A DNA stretch of 64,000 bases. It comes from Batkoa obscura (taxonomy: Eukaryota > Entomophthoromycota > Entomophthoromycetes > Entomophthorales > Batkoaceae). Position 1 is the first letter of the stretch. Every line of letters starts with the position of its first letter. This document shows positions 34,451 to 45,734 of the stretch, piece after piece. Both the position numbers and the translations under genes were made by a program. The notes beneath the pieces were generated by a model. The model ran no database searches. It was not told where the DNA came from and was given only the letters and a program-made list of their open reading frames with translations. The DNA lies in assembly GCA_030770535.1 (NCBI GenBank), contig JASVEC010000019.1:186001-250000 (forward strand), given 5' to 3'.

Positions 34451-34906
34451 CTTTGTTTTTATAACTTCAATAATAGTATTTTGATAAATATAAACTACTG
34501 AATATCGTAAATAAAAATAAATAAACGAGTTTTATGATAAACTATAATTTATGATTTTTTAATATATTTATTTTAAGAATAATAATAATTTACGGCATTA
34601 GAAAAATAATAAAAACAATGAAATAGTTAATAAATTTAGTAACAAAAGACTTATACTAAATTGTCGTATTTTTTCAATTTAATTTTTTAATTTTCAGATT
34701 TATTTCATTATTATTATCTTTAATAAAGTTTAAAATTGTTCTTGTAAATTAATTTAATTTTATTATAATATGTTAATTTTTATTTTTATTAGCTTTCTTT
34801 AAGATAACAAACTTCTAATAATAATAAAATAAATGCAATAATAAATAAAACTAATTGTATATTCATTATCACATAAACAATAATTTAGTTTTTTGATTTT
34901 TTTTGT
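34451..34906. other. AT-rich spacer
   Basis: Nothing recognised. Confidence 0.4.
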
Positions 34907-34995
34907 TGTAAAATCTAGTACTCAGTGGTTAGAATTAAAAGCAGTTTTTGCTTGCTTGACGAGTCGTAAGCTGAAAAGTCTTAGTTTATGTACTA
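34907..34995 (-). repeat. LTR fragment, Gypsy-type family
   Basis: Starts TGTAAAATCTAGTACTCAG and follows the LTR through the AAAGCAGTTTTTGCTTG block before fading out. Old and partial. Confidence 0.6.
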
Positions 34996-37421
34996 GATTC
35001 CATAGTTTTTTTAAAATATTTATTAATATTGTGCTATAAGCTAACTGATAAAAACAGTTATTACTTTATATCTGGCGCTAAAACCCTATACTTTGCATGT
35101 ATTTTACTTTTAAATAGAATACTTATTTTGCTTTTTTATTACTTTTGTTGTATTAAAATCAATTTTTTATATAAAGTTCGCAATAAAATATAATAATATC
35201 ATTATCAGTTTTTGAACAAAATAATCAATTTTTAATTATTCTCCTTTATTGTTTTAAATTTTAATTAGTTTTATACTTCTATTTTTAGTTTGTTTATTTA
35301 CAATATTAAATGAAGTAGTAAATAATAACTTTACTAGCGTTTATTATTTTAATATATCAAATCTGTGTGTGTATCATTAAAAAAACTTTTGATCTGTTTT
35401 ATGTAGATTGTTGTTTCCTTGGTACATTTGCCTTGTCGATTATTTTTTTCAGGTTTGTTCATTTTATTCTTATAAGATACTAGTAAAAAATGCAGCTTGG
35501 ATTTTAAAATAAACTTTTCCTTGTTATTTCATAAATTTCTTCTAATTTTGAAATAGCTTAAATCTAAAATAGTTGTGGCTGAGGAGGATGTTTCAAATTT
35601 TTTATCGAAAATCTAAATTAAATCCTCTAGAAAGTCTAAAACTATCATTTAGTTTTAACACTAGAAGTACTTTAAGACTAACTCTTAACCCTTAAGTTTG
35701 TTATCAGGTTTAATCAAATTTCATAATTTGACTAAAAAATGGATCATTGCGTTTAGAAAGTGTATCAGTATTTTTTTTAAAAAGGCAACCATTTATTGAA
35801 TTTGCTCAAATAGTTTCTAAGTATAATAAAAATCGATATTGCGCTATAAAAAACTAATCTTTTCGTAGTGACTTAATCATCTTGATTTCCATTCTAATTT
35901 TTGTCAGTTTAAAACATTATTAAAAAGCAACAACATTCAAGTAAGTCCTAGTTATGGAAATAGGATTTCAATGAAGCAAAATACTAATAAAACCAGAGTG
36001 TTAACATCCAACATTTCTATTTTTGTTATATACGAATATCTTTTTTGGTTTCAATGAAAAGGCATTGCCATATCCAAATTACTTAATAACAAAGAAACAA
36101 AGTAAGCTATTTTATTAGCATCTAGTTTTTAGTATCTTCTCAGATCTCAAAATACTAAGTTTATATTAATTTTATTTATTATTAGAAATATTAATATTAA
36201 CATTTATAATATTTTTCGATAGGATAGTAAAATTAAATTCCAAAAAAATACTAATTAAAACCCTGTATAAATGGCGCAATAATTATTTTAAAAATATCAC
36301 TCTTATTTGGATCAATCGAAATGTACTAGCAACACAATTCATTTGTTTCTTTGATTTGAATTCAATTTTATTTTATTTTCATACTTTTGAGGAGTAAAAT
36401 CATAAAAGTGTTTTGTTTCTGAAACGTTTAATAGAAATGAGTAGATAGGTAAGATGGGGAAGGAGGCGATGTAGAACAAACACTATTAGTTAAGCTTGAG
36501 GTAAAAACTGTGACTCAGATTTATTCTCGATTGAATTTTTATTTGATGAACAAAGAGATACTTTTATTCAAATTCATTTGAAACCCTAACTTACTCAAAT
36601 GGTTGTAACCGCTAGTAAAAAGCAATTTTTAAAATTTATTTATAGTAATCTGGTAAAAGCTTTTATTTTAATATAAATCAGTATAGCAACTCAAAGTTAA
36701 TTTTGGAATAATAGCTAGCAAAATCGAGGCTAAACCTATTGATTTTTTTCATTGTTTCAAGGACTGATGCCTATATTAGGACATTGTAAAAATAAAAATT
36801 CCCATAGTGATCAACATATCTTACTTAATAAGCTTATTTAAGTTTGATTTTACTTTACTTGTGGACAACTTCTATAAAAATGATTCATTAAAAATATTAA
36901 GTTTGATCATACTTTTAATTTAATATTTTTAGTTCAATTTAATTATATAAAATTAGATTTTTAAATTCTTTAAATATAGCTGCTACAACTCTGTTGCAAC
37001 CTAGTTAACCGTTCATTTAAGAATAAGTTTTTGCAAAAATTAAGCTAAAATTTTAAATTAAACTTTAAAAAACCAAATAAATAGCTGATAGATGCTAAAA
37101 ATTATCATAGAAATTCACAGTAAAGCTGCAGTAACTGTAATAAGCTTTCAGAAATAAATCATGAATAAAATTTTGTCTCCACTAATAAAATATTTAGGAA
37201 CTTCAATCGTTTCAATACGTTAAAAAAGATGTAAATACTTCACACCTCCAAATTTCAAAAAATATTCATAAATAATTCAGAATTTGTCATAATAAAGTAA
37301 AAAAAGCTATCTTTAAAACAATTAATAATGTATTTATTTCGCTTATATTTAGTATTATTGATTAAAAACACATAATGAGACGCTTTGTATTATTTAATAA
37401 AAAAACATTGGAGGTAGTTAT
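34996..37421. other. AT-rich gene-free spacer
   Basis: About 2.4 kb downstream of the kinase gene without a supported gene, RNA or recognised repeat. Confidence 0.4.
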
Positions 37422-38657
37422 TCACAAATATCTATCTAAAAAGAAATCTTCCTCAAGAAGAGCATCTGTAGTGATTCTTTTAGAAGGATCTGGATTAAGC
37501 ATTGATAAAACGATATTTTTAGATAAATTGGAACTAGGCCAATCAATATAACGTTTTATAAACATTTCTCTATCACGAACATAATCTGTAAAGCTAGACT
37601 GAGTTATACAAGCTAATGGCCAGGGTAGTTTTAATGTTACCATTACAAGATATATTATACCAAGGCTCCAAGTATCGCATAATTTTGCGTCATAAACTTT
37701 AGATTGAAGAACTTCCGGAGCAATGTATTGATCGGTACCACATACATCTATACATAAAGCAGGTCCAGGGGCATTAAATAGGACTGCATTTCCAAAATCT
37801 ATCACTTTAATTCCTCCATTTAAATCTAAGCATATATTTTCAAGTTTTAAATCTCTATGGGCTACCCCGTTTTCATGGAGATAGTTAACTACACTTACCA
37901 ATTGACGATAGTGATGATTAAGTTGGCCTATAGAGGCTTTTCCTTCATACACAAGTCTAGCTAAGGTTAATGGATAGTAGTTCATTATTAAAGCATAATC
38001 GTTTCCTATAACAGTGATATCCAATGTCGAACTATGCTTTATATCTTCAATCATCGAACTTATTATTGCTTCCTTTACGAATTTTTGATAATTGTCGGCT
38101 CCATCTTCAGATATCATAGGAACCTTTTTAATTGCAAATTTTTTCTTGTCGTGAGTTCTTTGTACTAAATAAACTTTTCCAAATGACCCATGTCCCAATA
38201 TACTCTCCTTGGGCTCAAACTTCTCTGGATAATCCATTTTCGTTAACGATAGAACTTCTCTGACTTGATCAATAGATAAACGATTAACTTGCTTTTCAAT
38301 TGAAGGCTTTAAAACTGATTTAATAATCTTTTTAGTAAAGTTGAAAATACCAGTTGGTCTAAATTTAGGAGAAAAGGGTATTCTATGGCTATAAATTTCT
38401 GAAGAGTTTGTGCCGGCTATGGATAAATCAGTATCATTTGAGTTAGTATTCACTGTAAAAAAGTTAGAATCCATAGATGAGCGAAGAGAAGATAATTTTG
38501 GGGAGTTATAATTTTCATCAACAGTTGCGTAAAGTTCCTCTGCAATTGATCCTCTACGTCCTCTTGAAGCAAAAGCTTTAGAACATGGTGGCTTGCCACT
38601 AAGAACGGATTCACATAAAGAACTCCTTCTACAATTAATTTTTGAATCAGCTAGCAT
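37422..38657 (-). CDS. Serine/threonine protein kinase (fungal, HAL/NPR1-like architecture)
   Basis: 411 residues, intronless. Residues 1-145 form a Ser-rich, probably disordered regulatory region (RRSSL, RGRRGS). The kinase domain spans about 150-410. It has the glycine loop GHGSFGKVYLV (155-165), the ATP-anchoring Lys177 in FAIKKV, Glu196 in the C-helix, the catalytic loop HRDLKLEN (Asp269, Asn274), Asp287 of DFG and Ala-Pro-Glu at 313-315 after CGTDQYI. All key residues are present, so it should be active. A long Ser-rich N-terminus with a C-terminal kinase domain recalls the fungal HAL4/HAL5/NPR1 family that regulates plasma-membrane transporters, but this placement is an inference from architecture. 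Upstream are a TATA box and a TGTCAC dyad. Confidence 0.85.
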   Translation of the reverse strand: MLADSKINCRRSSLCESVLSGKPPCSKAFASRGRRGSIAEELYATVDENYNSPKLSSLRSSMDSNFFTVNTNSNDTDLSIAGTNSSEIYSHRIPFSPKFRPTGIFNFTKKIIKSVLKPSIEKQVNRLSIDQVREVLSLTKMDYPEKFEPKESILGHGSFGKVYLVQRTHDKKKFAIKKVPMISEDGADNYQKFVKEAIISSMIEDIKHSSTLDITVIGNDYALIMNYYPLTLARLVYEGKASIGQLNHHYRQLVSVVNYLHENGVAHRDLKLENICLDLNGGIKVIDFGNAVLFNAPGPALCIDVCGTDQYIAPEVLQSKVYDAKLCDTWSLGIIYLVMVTLKLPWPLACITQSSFTDYVRDREMFIKRYIDWPSSNLSKNIVLSMLNPDPSKRITTDALLEEDFFLDRYL

Positions 38658-38672
38658 TTAAATAATATTTCT

Positions 38673-38691
38673 TGTCACGGAATTAGTGACA
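38673..38691. promoter_or_regulatory. Perfect dyad TGTCAC-N7-GTGACA
   Basis: A 6-bp perfect inverted repeat with a 7-base spacer lies 16-34 bases before the kinase ATG, just inside the TATA box. It could be a protein-binding dyad or a small hairpin in the 5' leader. Confidence 0.4.
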
Positions 38692-38692
38692 G

Positions 38693-38702
38693 TATTTATA
38701 AT
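38693..38702 (-). promoter_or_regulatory. TATA box of the kinase gene
   Basis: ATTATAAATA on the minus strand, 36-45 bases before the ATG at 38657. Confidence 0.5.
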
Positions 38703-40340
38703 GTATTTTGCATGGTATCAAACATACTTTATATAAGAATAAATGAGATGGAATGGATAGTTCTAAAACCAACTCAAATTGATTTAATACTTACTTGGGC
38801 TTCTTTTGATATCAAAGTTTACTTAATATGGTTTACTTCCCCCTTTTAGATTTTTAACGCCCAGACTTTTAGTTAATCAAAATGGAACTTAATTTGATTA
38901 AAATTAATATCGGGAAAACCAAGGGTTAATAATGAAAATAGGTTGGTCTTAAACAGTAGAATTTTACAAAACAATTTGAAAACTTGAAAACTATTCTATG
39001 TCTTAGCTATCTGTCTTAGATGAAAGGCTTTCGGAAAAAAAGGTTTTTAGTCGACTCAAAGGTTTAAAAGAAAATATTCAAATATAATGAAATGATTCTT
39101 ATATTATAAATTCTAGAAGGTTAAATTGTATAACATTTTTTGGTTTTTAATTCTTTTTTAGCGCTCTAAAGCAATTTCTAATTTCATTATTGTGCTGATA
39201 CCATTGATTTGTGCTAAAATAAGGAGTATCTAGTTTTAAACTTTGTAGCATCTAAATTTTGCTTTCTTTCATAATTTCTTTATTTGTTATTTAATAGTCT
39301 TGCTTGCCTAAATGGAATTTTGTATTCTAAAAATACTAATGTTGCAGCTTTTTGAGGCTTTTTGTAATGATAGTTTATATAATCAAATTATTTACAGAGC
39401 TGATTTTTAAAGCATTCCTTATATTTTAGCGCAATTTTATTCTTAAATAAGCAGCTAATCAAACATAAAAAATTGGAACAACTGTAGTAGTCAATATATA
39501 TTTATTAAATTGGGTTTAAATCCAACTGTGGTGTGTAAATCGACATTTTTTTTTACAAAACACAGATTAAACATTAAAATTTACTAAATTTACCTAGAGT
39601 TTCTTTTACATGTTAATCAAATGAAAATATTATCATAATTACTACTATATTACATTTATTATTATTAGATATTACAACTTTTCTATTTTATATTCATTGT
39701 TTAGAAATAGTATAATTTACTATATTTACTAATAAGTTGATATTTAGAAGACAGAGTTTATTAAGTATTTATCCACAATTTTATATTTTAGCTGAAATTT
39801 AACTAGGTTTTTTAGATTAAATGCTATGAACTAATGTTTAACAAAAAAATAACCAATTAAAATTTGAAAATACTTTTCATTTATTATCTATTACCTGCCC
39901 TGCACCTTTAATATAAGGCCATTCTATATGTTCAGTTAGATTTTTGGGCAAATCTAATACGATAAGGGTGCAAAAATGCAACAATAAAAAGTTTTCTACA
40001 ATAAAATATATTTGCTTTTATAAATTAGATCTTTATCCATATAGCTAGTAATTCTCTAATTTTTTTAGTAAAAGATAGCTAAATGTATATTATTGGTTTA
40101 TATTTTTTTAAAACTATATAGTAATAATTTTCTATTTAAATTTACTTATAATTAAATTTTAATTAATAATTTCAATATCGTTTTTTTATATTTTAGTAAT
40201 TATTATAGCTAGATTTATATTATTAAAATTAGTTTGATTATTTATGAATTTACTCTTATATTTTATTAATGCCGTTCTATTAAAGTAAATAAAAAAATAA
40301 TTGCTATAAAATAATATTATTATATATATATAATTTCAAA
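38703..40340. other. AT-rich spacer with a minor repeat
   Basis: Around 39893-39975 there is an imperfect inverted repeat (TGCACCTTTA / TAAGGGTGCA) and a block shared with 19575-19605. Otherwise nothing is recognised. Confidence 0.35.
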
Positions 40341-40802
40341 TGTGAAATCTCGTACTTAGTGTTTGGAGTCAAAAGCAGTTTTTGCTTGATTGATGAGCCG
40401 TAAGTCGAAAGATCTTAGCTCATGTAACCAAGATAGACTTGAATTATCAAGAATAGCATGTAATATACTACATAGTATGTAAGACAAACAGAATAGACAA
40501 TACTACTGTAAAATCTACGTAAAATACTGTCAGAAAAACTTGATAGATTTATTAAAGATAGAATACCAGAGAATAACTCAATCAAAAAGCCCCGAATTAC
40601 CATGTTCTAGAACCTCTTTTATATTCCAACAAGTATGAGTATCAAGATGAGGGAATAATATTCTTTGTAATGAAATTAGAAACCCTTGCAGTAGATCAAA
40701 ATAAGGGACTCTGAATTGATTGTGCCTAAGCCTGAGAACGCAGCAACTTAAGTGATTATTATGTTGTAGTCAATCGTAAAGCTGATAAAGCGATATTCCA
40801 CA
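40341..40802 (-). repeat. Solo LTR, Gypsy-type, intermediate age
   Basis: 462 bp from TGTGAAATCTCG to ATATTCCACA. It matches the LTRs at 41228 and 48381 in block order but has many differences and extra bases near its right end. No clear flanking duplication is seen. It shares orientation with the whole element 425 bp away, but is clearly an older, separate insertion. Confidence 0.78.
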
Positions 40803-40875
40803 ACTTAAAGTTTAGTTATTTTATATCAATTGTAAATTTGAAAATTTGAAAAAAAGTGTATAAAATATTAGAAAA

Positions 40876-40977
40876 GGGGGTGTATTTTTATGTTTAAGAA
40901 TTTTACTAATAAAATTCCCACTCAAATAGCGCTTAAAAAATGAATAAAGTAATGAAATCAAAAAAAACATCCCCAAA
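40876..40977 (-). mobile_element. MITE-A copy 13
   Basis: Ends GGGGGTGTATTT and CATCCCCAAAA. Left half of an inverted pair with copy 14. Confidence 0.72.
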
Positions 40978-41030
40978 ATACAAAATTAAATTAATAATAA
41001 TATCAAAAATAACATAACTAGAAATAATAA

Positions 41031-41134
41031 ATAGGGATGCTTTTTTTGGCTTCATTACTTTATTCATTTTTTAAGCGCTATTTGAGTGGGAATTATTAGT
41101 AAAGCTCTTAAACACAAAAACACATCCCCAAATA
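41031..41134 (+). mobile_element. MITE-A copy 14
   Basis: Ends ATAGGGATGC and CATCCCCAAAT. The sequence AAATA appears on both sides of the GGGATG..CATCCCC core, suggesting a short target duplication. It lies 53 bases from copy 13 in opposite orientation. Confidence 0.72.
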
Positions 41135-41227
41135 TTTATGTCAAAATATTATTTAATATAACTAAAAAAATGAAAAATATTTTATAAAAACCTAAGGATA
41201 TAAGTAAAATTTAAAACTCAATTATAT

Positions 41228-41627
41228 TGTGAAATCTGGTACTCAGGGTTTGGAGTCAAGAACAGCTATTGCTGGGTTGACTACACTATAAGTCGAAAGG
41301 TCTTAGTTTATGTGACTAAGATAGACTTGGGTTATGAGGAATAGCACGTAATAGGTTACAAGCTATATAAGACAAATAGAATAGACAATACTAATGTAAA
41401 ATCTATGTAAAATACTATTAAGAAAACTTAGTGGCTTTATTAAATGTTCGAGATATCAGGGATTAATTCAGTTAAAAAGCCTCGAACTATTATATTCTGT
41501 AAACTCTTTTATACTCTGAAAAGTATAAGTATCAAAATGAGAAGATAATATTCTTTTGGGTGGAACTAGAAATTCTCATAACAAATCAAAATAATTAACC
41601 ATGGGACTGACAAAGCGATATTTCACA
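41228..41627 (-). repeat. 3' LTR of the Gypsy element
   Basis: 400 bp, apparently identical to the LTR at 48381-48780. Preceded on the coding strand by the purine tract. Confidence 0.95.
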
Positions 41628-41724
41628 TTTCCCTCCCTATGATTTGATATAGTGAATTTTTATGGCTTACTTACCGAGAACCTATGAGATGGAATTTGAC
41701 TAGTTACAAATTGTATTCATTGAA

Positions 41725-44700
41725 TCACATTGCTGATTTGAGAAACTTGGCATGGACTCGGTTATATATAACGCTTGTTCGTTTATGTTTAATTGAATAG
41801 CTATCATACAAGTGTTTATGTATGACTTCATATGGTCCATCCCATTTCAATGCTAGTTTATTTTTTCTAGATTGATTATAGGAAGGGTACAGATGAACGA
41901 TATCACCTACTTTGAAGACAGCTAGACGAGGAAGTCGAGAAATGTCTTGTCGATACCTCCTTGTTTTCGAGTCTGTCAATGCATTAAAGGCGTCAACTTG
42001 GATAGCTATTAGTTTTTTTGTTAGCTTAAGCAAGTACATGTCAGGACTCATCTCTTCTTGTCTAACTATCAAAGGAGCGAATGATATGGGGAGTCCCGGA
42101 TGTCTCCCATAAAGCATAACAAAAGGGGATTTTTTGGTAATACTATGTACTGAATATCTATATGCTAAAATAGCAGAATGTAGATATTCATCCCAAGAGC
42201 TAGTTTTATCGAAAGCCAGCTTCCTTAATATACGTACTAGTGTACCGTTTACTCTCTCAACCATTCCGTTAGTTTCAGGATGATATGGAGCTGCAGTAGA
42301 ATGCTTTATGGCCATTAGTCTAGCTAATTTCGGGAGAACCAGGTTAACAAAATTGGCAGCGTTATCAGTAAGTATCACCTGAGGGCTTCCATGCCTACAA
42401 ATAATATCCTCGTATATAAATTTAGATATGTGAAAGGAAGTCTGATTTGGTATTGCTTTTGCTTCAACCCACTTAGTTAGATGGTCGATAGCTACAACAA
42501 TAAATTTGTTCCCTCTTACCGAGGAGGCCTCACAGAGAGGACCTATTACATCTATACTTACCGTGTGAAATGCATGTTTAGGTAAAATAAACTTATAGGC
42601 TGTAGCTTTTATTTTACTTTGTTCCCTCTTGCAAACATCGCAATTATTTATAAAGTCTTCCAAATCTGGTATCATTGATTCCCAATAGCAGGAGACTTTC
42701 ATAGTATCGTATGTTTTTTGGAAGGCTGAATGTCCACAGATTACATCATGGAATTGTTGGCATGCAGATAGTCGTGAAGAAGGCCTAATATATGGAATAT
42801 ATGTTCCCTTAATCTTTTTATACAAGGCATTATCTCTTACAATGATATTTTGAGCGTTTTTCTCAAGCCATTGTTTGAGTTCAGGCTGCTGCTGCGGCCA
42901 TTTATCTTTATTACCCAATAGATTGTACAAATCATCATCTATGGGGGTAGCTAGACAAATTCTGGGTAACCTGCTAAGCCCATCTGCATTTTGATGATCT
43001 TTACCTGGTTTATATACTATATCAAAACTATACGATTGTAGTTTTAGAGCCCACCTAGCTAAACGTCCTTCAGGATTAGTGATTGAATACAACCATTTTA
43101 GGGAAACATGATCAGTAATAACAGTAAAGTGAGTGCCGTAGATATACGGTCTAAATGCCTTTATAGCATGAATAATTGCAAGGCATTCTTTCTCTGTTGT
43201 AGTGTAGTTCCTTTCGTGTTTCGACAAGGTCCTAGAGGTATAGGCTATTGGGTGTTCACAATTGTTATCATCGAGTTGACTTAAAACACCTCCAACTGCA
43301 GTTAGACTAGCGTCAGTATGTAGTGAGAAGGGCTTTGAGAAATTTGGAAACATCAATACTGGGGCGTTAAGCAGCTTGTTGCGAAGCTCTTCAAAAGCTT
43401 GTTGGTGTTCTTCCTTCCATTGAAACTTGACTTCTTTCTTTAGTAATTGGAACAGTGGGGTAGCTAAATTCGAAAAGTCTTTTATAAACCTTCGATAATA
43501 ATTCATTAATCCAAGGAATACTTGTACCTCCCGCATCGTAGTTGGGGGGAGAAGCTCCTTCACTGCATCTAGTTTATTTGGAATAGGGGCTAGTCCTTTG
43601 TCAGAGACTTTATAGCCTAGAAATTCCAAACTAGTTTGGAAGAATGAACACTTCTTTGGTTTTAACTTTAGATTGGCTTGACGGAGGCGCTCAAATACTG
43701 CTTTAAGATGAGTTAAGTGATCTATAAAAGTTCTTGAAAACACATTCAAGTCATCTAAGTAAATTAATACGCACGAAAGTTTAAGGTCACCTAGTGTATT
43801 ATCCATAAGACGCTGGAATGTAGCGGGAGCGTTCGAAAGGCCTTGTGGCATCCTAGTTGGTTGAAATAGTCCTTCAGAAGTTATTAAAGCGCACTTTTCT
43901 TGGTCTTCTGGATCCATTTCTACCTGCCAGTATCCTGAGATTAAATCCATTGCTGAAAAGTATTTAGCACCTTGTAATCGGTCAACCGCATCGTCTATTC
44001 TGGGTAGAGGGTATACATCTTTCTTTGTGATTTTGTTAAGCTTTCTATAGTCCATAACTACTCTATTAGTTCCATCTTTTTTCTTAACGATCATAAGGGG
44101 GGAGGCCCATGGACTATTTGAAGGAATGATTAAACCTAGCCTTAAGAGTTTTTGAACTTCTTCTCGTTCTGCTTTGAGTTCAGATTGAGATTTACGATAT
44201 GCTTTAGTTGCGACGGGTAATGAATCACATGTATATACTTTATGTTTAGTATTGCGAGCGCAACCAATATCTTCTTCTGAAGTTGCGAATATGTCTTTAT
44301 ATTCCTCCAGCAATTTATAAAATTGGAGTTGTTCATCTTGGTTTAGATGGTTAATAGTGTCTTTTTCCACAAAAAGGGCTTGGTTATTTGGGGCCTCTTC
44401 GTGAATTTGAAATTCTTCTAGTGTTGCAAATTTACTGAAAGTATTAATCAAGGCGTTGTTTTCTACGTATATCGTGCCAATCTGTTGGCCTCTAGAGATA
44501 TTGATTTCTTTTTTGGTAATGTTTGCAAGTAATAACTTGATAGTCTCATTCATGTTGTTGCCTAAAATTCCGGGCATAGTTAGTGGTTCTAATTGTGAGA
44601 CACCTTCTATACTATATATAGATAAATGGAATTCCTTAGGTATCCATAGTGAGATCTCAGTATCTAATACTATCTGTGACTTAGGCGGTATTAATAAGTT

Positions 44701-45558
44701 CTTAGGAGAAATAACGGGAATTCCAGACTGTTTATATGCTATCTCTGGATATTGATGAATTACGGATTCTGATCCGCAGAGAGTGACATCAATTAATTTA
44801 TTGTTGGTCCGATAGTTCATTATACGGCAGCCAGGAGATTTATTGTTTATCATATTGATAGATAGGTCTCTTGGTTTATTGTAGTACATTGGGATGGATT
44901 GATCTAATATTTTTAAGATATTTTGATCGTACAACAATTGACAACCGTGTTTCACAAAGAATTCGGTGCCTAGGAGGAAGTCATAACCTTCACTTTCTAA
45001 TACTATTGCTGGAAAGGCTAAGGTTAGTTTTCCAAATTTGATTGGTATTGATGAGTATGCTCCTAGCGCTGTAGTAGTTCCAGTTCCAGCTGTACCAAAG
45101 GTGTCTGAGCAATCTATATCTGGTTTAAAGGATAATCGTTTTACCAGACGACTCGATATGAAATTGATAGGAGCTCCACTATCTAATATGATGCGTACAT
45201 TCTTTTTATAAATTGACGCATTGATGTAAGTACAATCGATGGAGTTAGCTTTGTCATCGAGGTTTACTAAAAGAATCTGTTTATTTGGATTCTGGTATTC
45301 TCTAATAATTTTTCTAAATGCAATTGCTAAGTCTGATTCTCCAGTTAAGATCTTGTCTAGCGGGATTGGGATCGTAACATTGGTTAACCACTGATGCGTG
45401 TTATCTAGTTCGCTTTGTGTGAGGGATAGTTTAGATAAATCGGATAATTGTGAGATGTAAGGTTTGGAGATCTCGTTCATTGGAATCGAATCAGGAGCAT
45501 TAATAGAGTTATCAGGTAGCTTGAAAATTCGAGGTGGAATGACTTTAGGGATTTCCAC
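41725..45558 (-). CDS. pol: Pol region of the Gypsy element
   Basis: About 1277 codons. Visible parts in order: an aspartic protease (LDSGAPINF), a reverse transcriptase (MPQGLSNAPATFQRLMD and YLDDLNVFS), an RNase H (HTDASLTAVGGVL), an integrase with an HHCC zinc finger and a DDE core (SIDVIGPL, ILTDNAANF), and a C-terminal GPY/F module (KWDGPYEVI). The order RT-RNaseH-integrase places it in Metaviridae (Ty3/Gypsy). No chromodomain is evident. In this family pol is usually made as a fusion with gag through read-through or frameshifting. Confidence 0.93.
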   Translation of the reverse strand: MEIPKVIPPRIFKLPDNSINAPDSIPMNEISKPYISQLSDLSKLSLTQSELDNTHQWLTNVTIPIPLDKILTGESDLAIAFRKIIREYQNPNKQILLVNLDDKANSIDCTYINASIYKKNVRIILDSGAPINFISSRLVKRLSFKPDIDCSDTFGTAGTGTTTALGAYSSIPIKFGKLTLAFPAIVLESEGYDFLLGTEFFVKHGCQLLYDQNILKILDQSIPMYYNKPRDLSINMINNKSPGCRIMNYRTNNKLIDVTLCGSESVIHQYPEIAYKQSGIPVISPKNLLIPPKSQIVLDTEISLWIPKEFHLSIYSIEGVSQLEPLTMPGILGNNMNETIKLLLANITKKEINISRGQQIGTIYVENNALINTFSKFATLEEFQIHEEAPNNQALFVEKDTINHLNQDEQLQFYKLLEEYKDIFATSEEDIGCARNTKHKVYTCDSLPVATKAYRKSQSELKAEREEVQKLLRLGLIIPSNSPWASPLMIVKKKDGTNRVVMDYRKLNKITKKDVYPLPRIDDAVDRLQGAKYFSAMDLISGYWQVEMDPEDQEKCALITSEGLFQPTRMPQGLSNAPATFQRLMDNTLGDLKLSCVLIYLDDLNVFSRTFIDHLTHLKAVFERLRQANLKLKPKKCSFFQTSLEFLGYKVSDKGLAPIPNKLDAVKELLPPTTMREVQVFLGLMNYYRRFIKDFSNLATPLFQLLKKEVKFQWKEEHQQAFEELRNKLLNAPVLMFPNFSKPFSLHTDASLTAVGGVLSQLDDNNCEHPIAYTSRTLSKHERNYTTTEKECLAIIHAIKAFRPYIYGTHFTVITDHVSLKWLYSITNPEGRLARWALKLQSYSFDIVYKPGKDHQNADGLSRLPRICLATPIDDDLYNLLGNKDKWPQQQPELKQWLEKNAQNIIVRDNALYKKIKGTYIPYIRPSSRLSACQQFHDVICGHSAFQKTYDTMKVSCYWESMIPDLEDFINNCDVCKREQSKIKATAYKFILPKHAFHTVSIDVIGPLCEASSVRGNKFIVVAIDHLTKWVEAKAIPNQTSFHISKFIYEDIICRHGSPQVILTDNAANFVNLVLPKLARLMAIKHSTAAPYHPETNGMVERVNGTLVRILRKLAFDKTSSWDEYLHSAILAYRYSVHSITKKSPFVMLYGRHPGLPISFAPLIVRQEEMSPDMYLLKLTKKLIAIQVDAFNALTDSKTRRYRQDISRLPRLAVFKVGDIVHLYPSYNQSRKNKLALKWDGPYEVIHKHLYDSYSIKHKRTSVIYNRVHAKFLKSAM

Positions 45559-45734
45559 AACAGGAACTCTTTTCTTTTTAGGTCTACCACGAATTCGCGA
45601 AGGAAGTGCTAGGATGAGGGTAGAGGGGTCAAATTTTGAAAGCGTATTAACTTTAAGGTCTAATCCAGTGCTATCATCTGGATCAGGAGGAATTTTTAAC
45701 TTCGTGGAAGGGGGATCCTCATTTATCCTCCCAC

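Noticed and set aside
40415-40603. 62-codon minus-strand frame
   Set aside because: Lies wholly inside the solo LTR.
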